From: Pseudomonadota bacterium
GTDB taxonomy: Bacteria > Bdellovibrionota_C > UBA2361 > OMII01
Length of the DNA: 6,680 nucleotides
Direction: 5' to 3'
Assembly (NCBI GenBank): GCA_027486155.1
Contig: JAIXPR010000055.1
Coordinates: forward strand, 1 to 6,680
Shown in pieces: positions 5,469 through 6,680 of this stretch (the stretch's first letter is position 1; each line of letters begins with the position of its first letter). Both the position numbers and the translations under genes were made by a program. The notes beneath the pieces are model-generated. The model searched no databases. It was not told the origin of the DNA and was given only the letters and a program-made list of their open reading frames with translations.

Positions 5469-6680
5469 TCACCTCGCCGGTACCAACACCTTCTCGAACT
5501 TCTCAAGCCCAAGGTCGAGCTCCTCTTTGGTAATAATCAGAGGAGGAGCGACTCGAAGGGTTTGGCTCCTTGTGTCTTTACAGAGGAGCCCCTCGTACTT
5601 GAGCTTCTTGCAGAAATCTTTCGCGGTACCAGCGGCGGGATCGATATCGATACCGATCAAGAGCCCTCGACCTCGAACCTCCTTAACGATCGGAGAGTTC
5701 ATCGCTCGTAGCCGTTGCACGGCGTACTCTCCGAGATCCGCCGCTCGCTCGTGCGGTTTCTCCTCCTGTATAATCGCGATTACCTCTCTCGCGATGGCGC
5801 AGGCTAAAGGATTTCCTCCCATCGTTGAACCGTGAGATCCGGGACTGAAAACGCGCATGACCGCGTCATCAGCGGCGATAGAGGAGATCGGCGCGATTCC
5901 TCCCCCCAAAGATTTCGCCAGAATGATAATATCGGGATCAACGTTCTCATGATCGCAGGCGAAGATCTTTCCCGTTCGACACATTCCGGTTTGTATCTCA
6001 TCCGCGATAAGAAGGACGTTATGTCGTGTGCAGATCTCCCTGAGCTTTGTAAGATATCCATCAGGAGGGATAATCACACCCCCCTCCCCCTGGATCGGCT
6101 CAACCATCACCGCGGCGGTATGCGCGGTAATGGCCCCTTCAACGGCCTCAGCGTCACCAAACGGGACACTTACGAATCCTGGGGTGTAGGGGCCGAATCC
6201 TCGGCGACTATCATCTGAGGTGCTAAAGCTGACGACGGTGGTCGTTCTTCCATGAAAGTTTCCATCACAGGTGATGATCTCGGCATGATTCTCTGGAATT
6301 TTTTTGACATCATAGGCCCACCGTCGAGCGGCTTTGATGGAGGTCTCAACCGCCTCCGCGCCAGAATTCATCACAAGAACTTTGTCTTTGCGGCAAAATT
6401 TCGCGAGGTCCTCGGCGAGTAGCGCGAACTGCTCAGAGTAAAACGCTCGGGATGTCAGGGTGAGCTTATCGATCTGGGCGTGGGCAACCTTGGCGATCCG
6501 CTCGTTACAGTGCCCGAAATTAAGCGCGCTGTAGGCGCTTAGGAAATCAAGATACCGATGCCCATCGACATCCGTAACCCAAACGCCCTTCGCCGACTCG
6601 ATAACGATAGGAAGGGGCGCGTAATTGTGCGCCGCGTACGTTTCCGTCGCATCGATCAACCGCTTCGTTCGTTCGTCGAG
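5469..6680 (-). CDS. rocD: Ornithine aminotransferase (ornithine--oxo-acid transaminase), 5' end beyond the window
   Basis: This PLP enzyme of the class III aminotransferases moves the delta-amino group of ornithine to 2-oxoglutarate, giving glutamate 5-semialdehyde in arginine/ornithine catabolism and proline synthesis. Counting from the TTG at 6659, residues match human OAT closely: HNYAPLP (Y13, as Y55), SAYSALNFGH (Y43, as Y85), GNFHGRT (R138, as R180), PIQGEGG (E192, as E235), IADEIQTG (D220), the PLP lysine K249 in LAKSLGGG, HGSTMGGNPL (T279) and LRVAPPL (R369). The tyrosine and GEGG features separate it from acetylornithine and GABA transaminases. The TTG is probably not the start: seven more sense codons run to the window edge, encoding a plausible N-terminal helix (LDERTKR) ahead of LIDATETY. 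The next in-frame Met (M97) is far too late. The C-terminus is complete (TGA at 5471-5469). Confidence 0.93.
   Translation of the reverse strand, partial: LDERTKRLIDATETYAAHNYAPLPIVIESAKGVWVTDVDGHRYLDFLSAYSALNFGHCNERIAKVAHAQIDKLTLTSRAFYSEQFALLAEDLAKFCRKDKVLVMNSGAEAVETSIKAARRWAYDVKKIPENHAEIITCDGNFHGRTTTVVSFSTSDDSRRGFGPYTPGFVSVPFGDAEAVEGAITAHTAAVMVEPIQGEGGVIIPPDGYLTKLREICTRHNVLLIADEIQTGMCRTGKIFACDHENVDPDIIILAKSLGGGIAPISSIAADDAVMRVFSPGSHGSTMGGNPLACAIAREVIAIIQEEKPHERAADLGEYAVQRLRAMNSPIVKEVRGRGLLIGIDIDPAAGTAKDFCKKLKYEGLLCKDTRSQTLRVAPPLIITKEELDLGLEKFEKVLVPAR

Noticed and set aside
5832..6218. A 128-codon plus-strand open frame antisense to rocD
   Set aside because: The opposite strand encodes a strongly conserved aminotransferase throughout, and this frame has no recognisable motif.

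Overview
The window is bacterial chromosome of medium GC (roughly half), densely coded, with four protein genes, three structured gaps and no rRNA, tRNA, CRISPR array or insertion sequence that I can see. The phylum is not evident. The genes are ordinary bacterial families. The closest recalled relatives of the ATPase's N-terminal half are VirD4/TraG-like proteins from candidate-phylum (for example Patescibacteria) and other environmental genomes. The sugar and amino-acid genes suggest a metabolically fuller cell than most Patescibacteria. A metagenome-assembled genome is a reasonable guess (inference).

Layout, left to right. A type I mannose-6-phosphate isomerase (manA) lies on the minus strand at 122-1384. 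A 270-base gap separates it from a divergent, plus-strand, 751-residue VirD4/TraG-like ATPase (1655-3910), which has no other conjugation or secretion gene beside it. After a 267-base gap comes a plus-strand oxidoreductase of the saccharopine dehydrogenase / lysine 6-dehydrogenase family (4178-5284). Facing it on the minus strand is an ornithine aminotransferase (rocD, stop at 5469). Its reading frame stays open to the right edge, so its true start lies outside the window.

The most unusual item is in the 184-base gap between the last two, convergent genes. Two nearly identical 28-base units lie there in inverted orientation. Each is a perfect 8-bp hairpin preceded by GGAG. They differ only at one base pair, which changed on both sides (A-T to C-G). 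This is the layout of a REPIN/BIME, a palindromic element moved by RAYT (Y1 HUH) transposases. The spacer between the units holds two further, mutually exclusive hairpins.

Functionally, the oxidoreductase and the aminotransferase both belong to families that act on the terminal amino groups of basic amino acids (lysine to allysine, ornithine to glutamate semialdehyde). Their closeness may therefore reflect amino-acid catabolism, although they are convergent and cannot share a transcript. manA and the ATPase show no evident link to them. I see no multi-gene defence or secretion system that is complete within this window.
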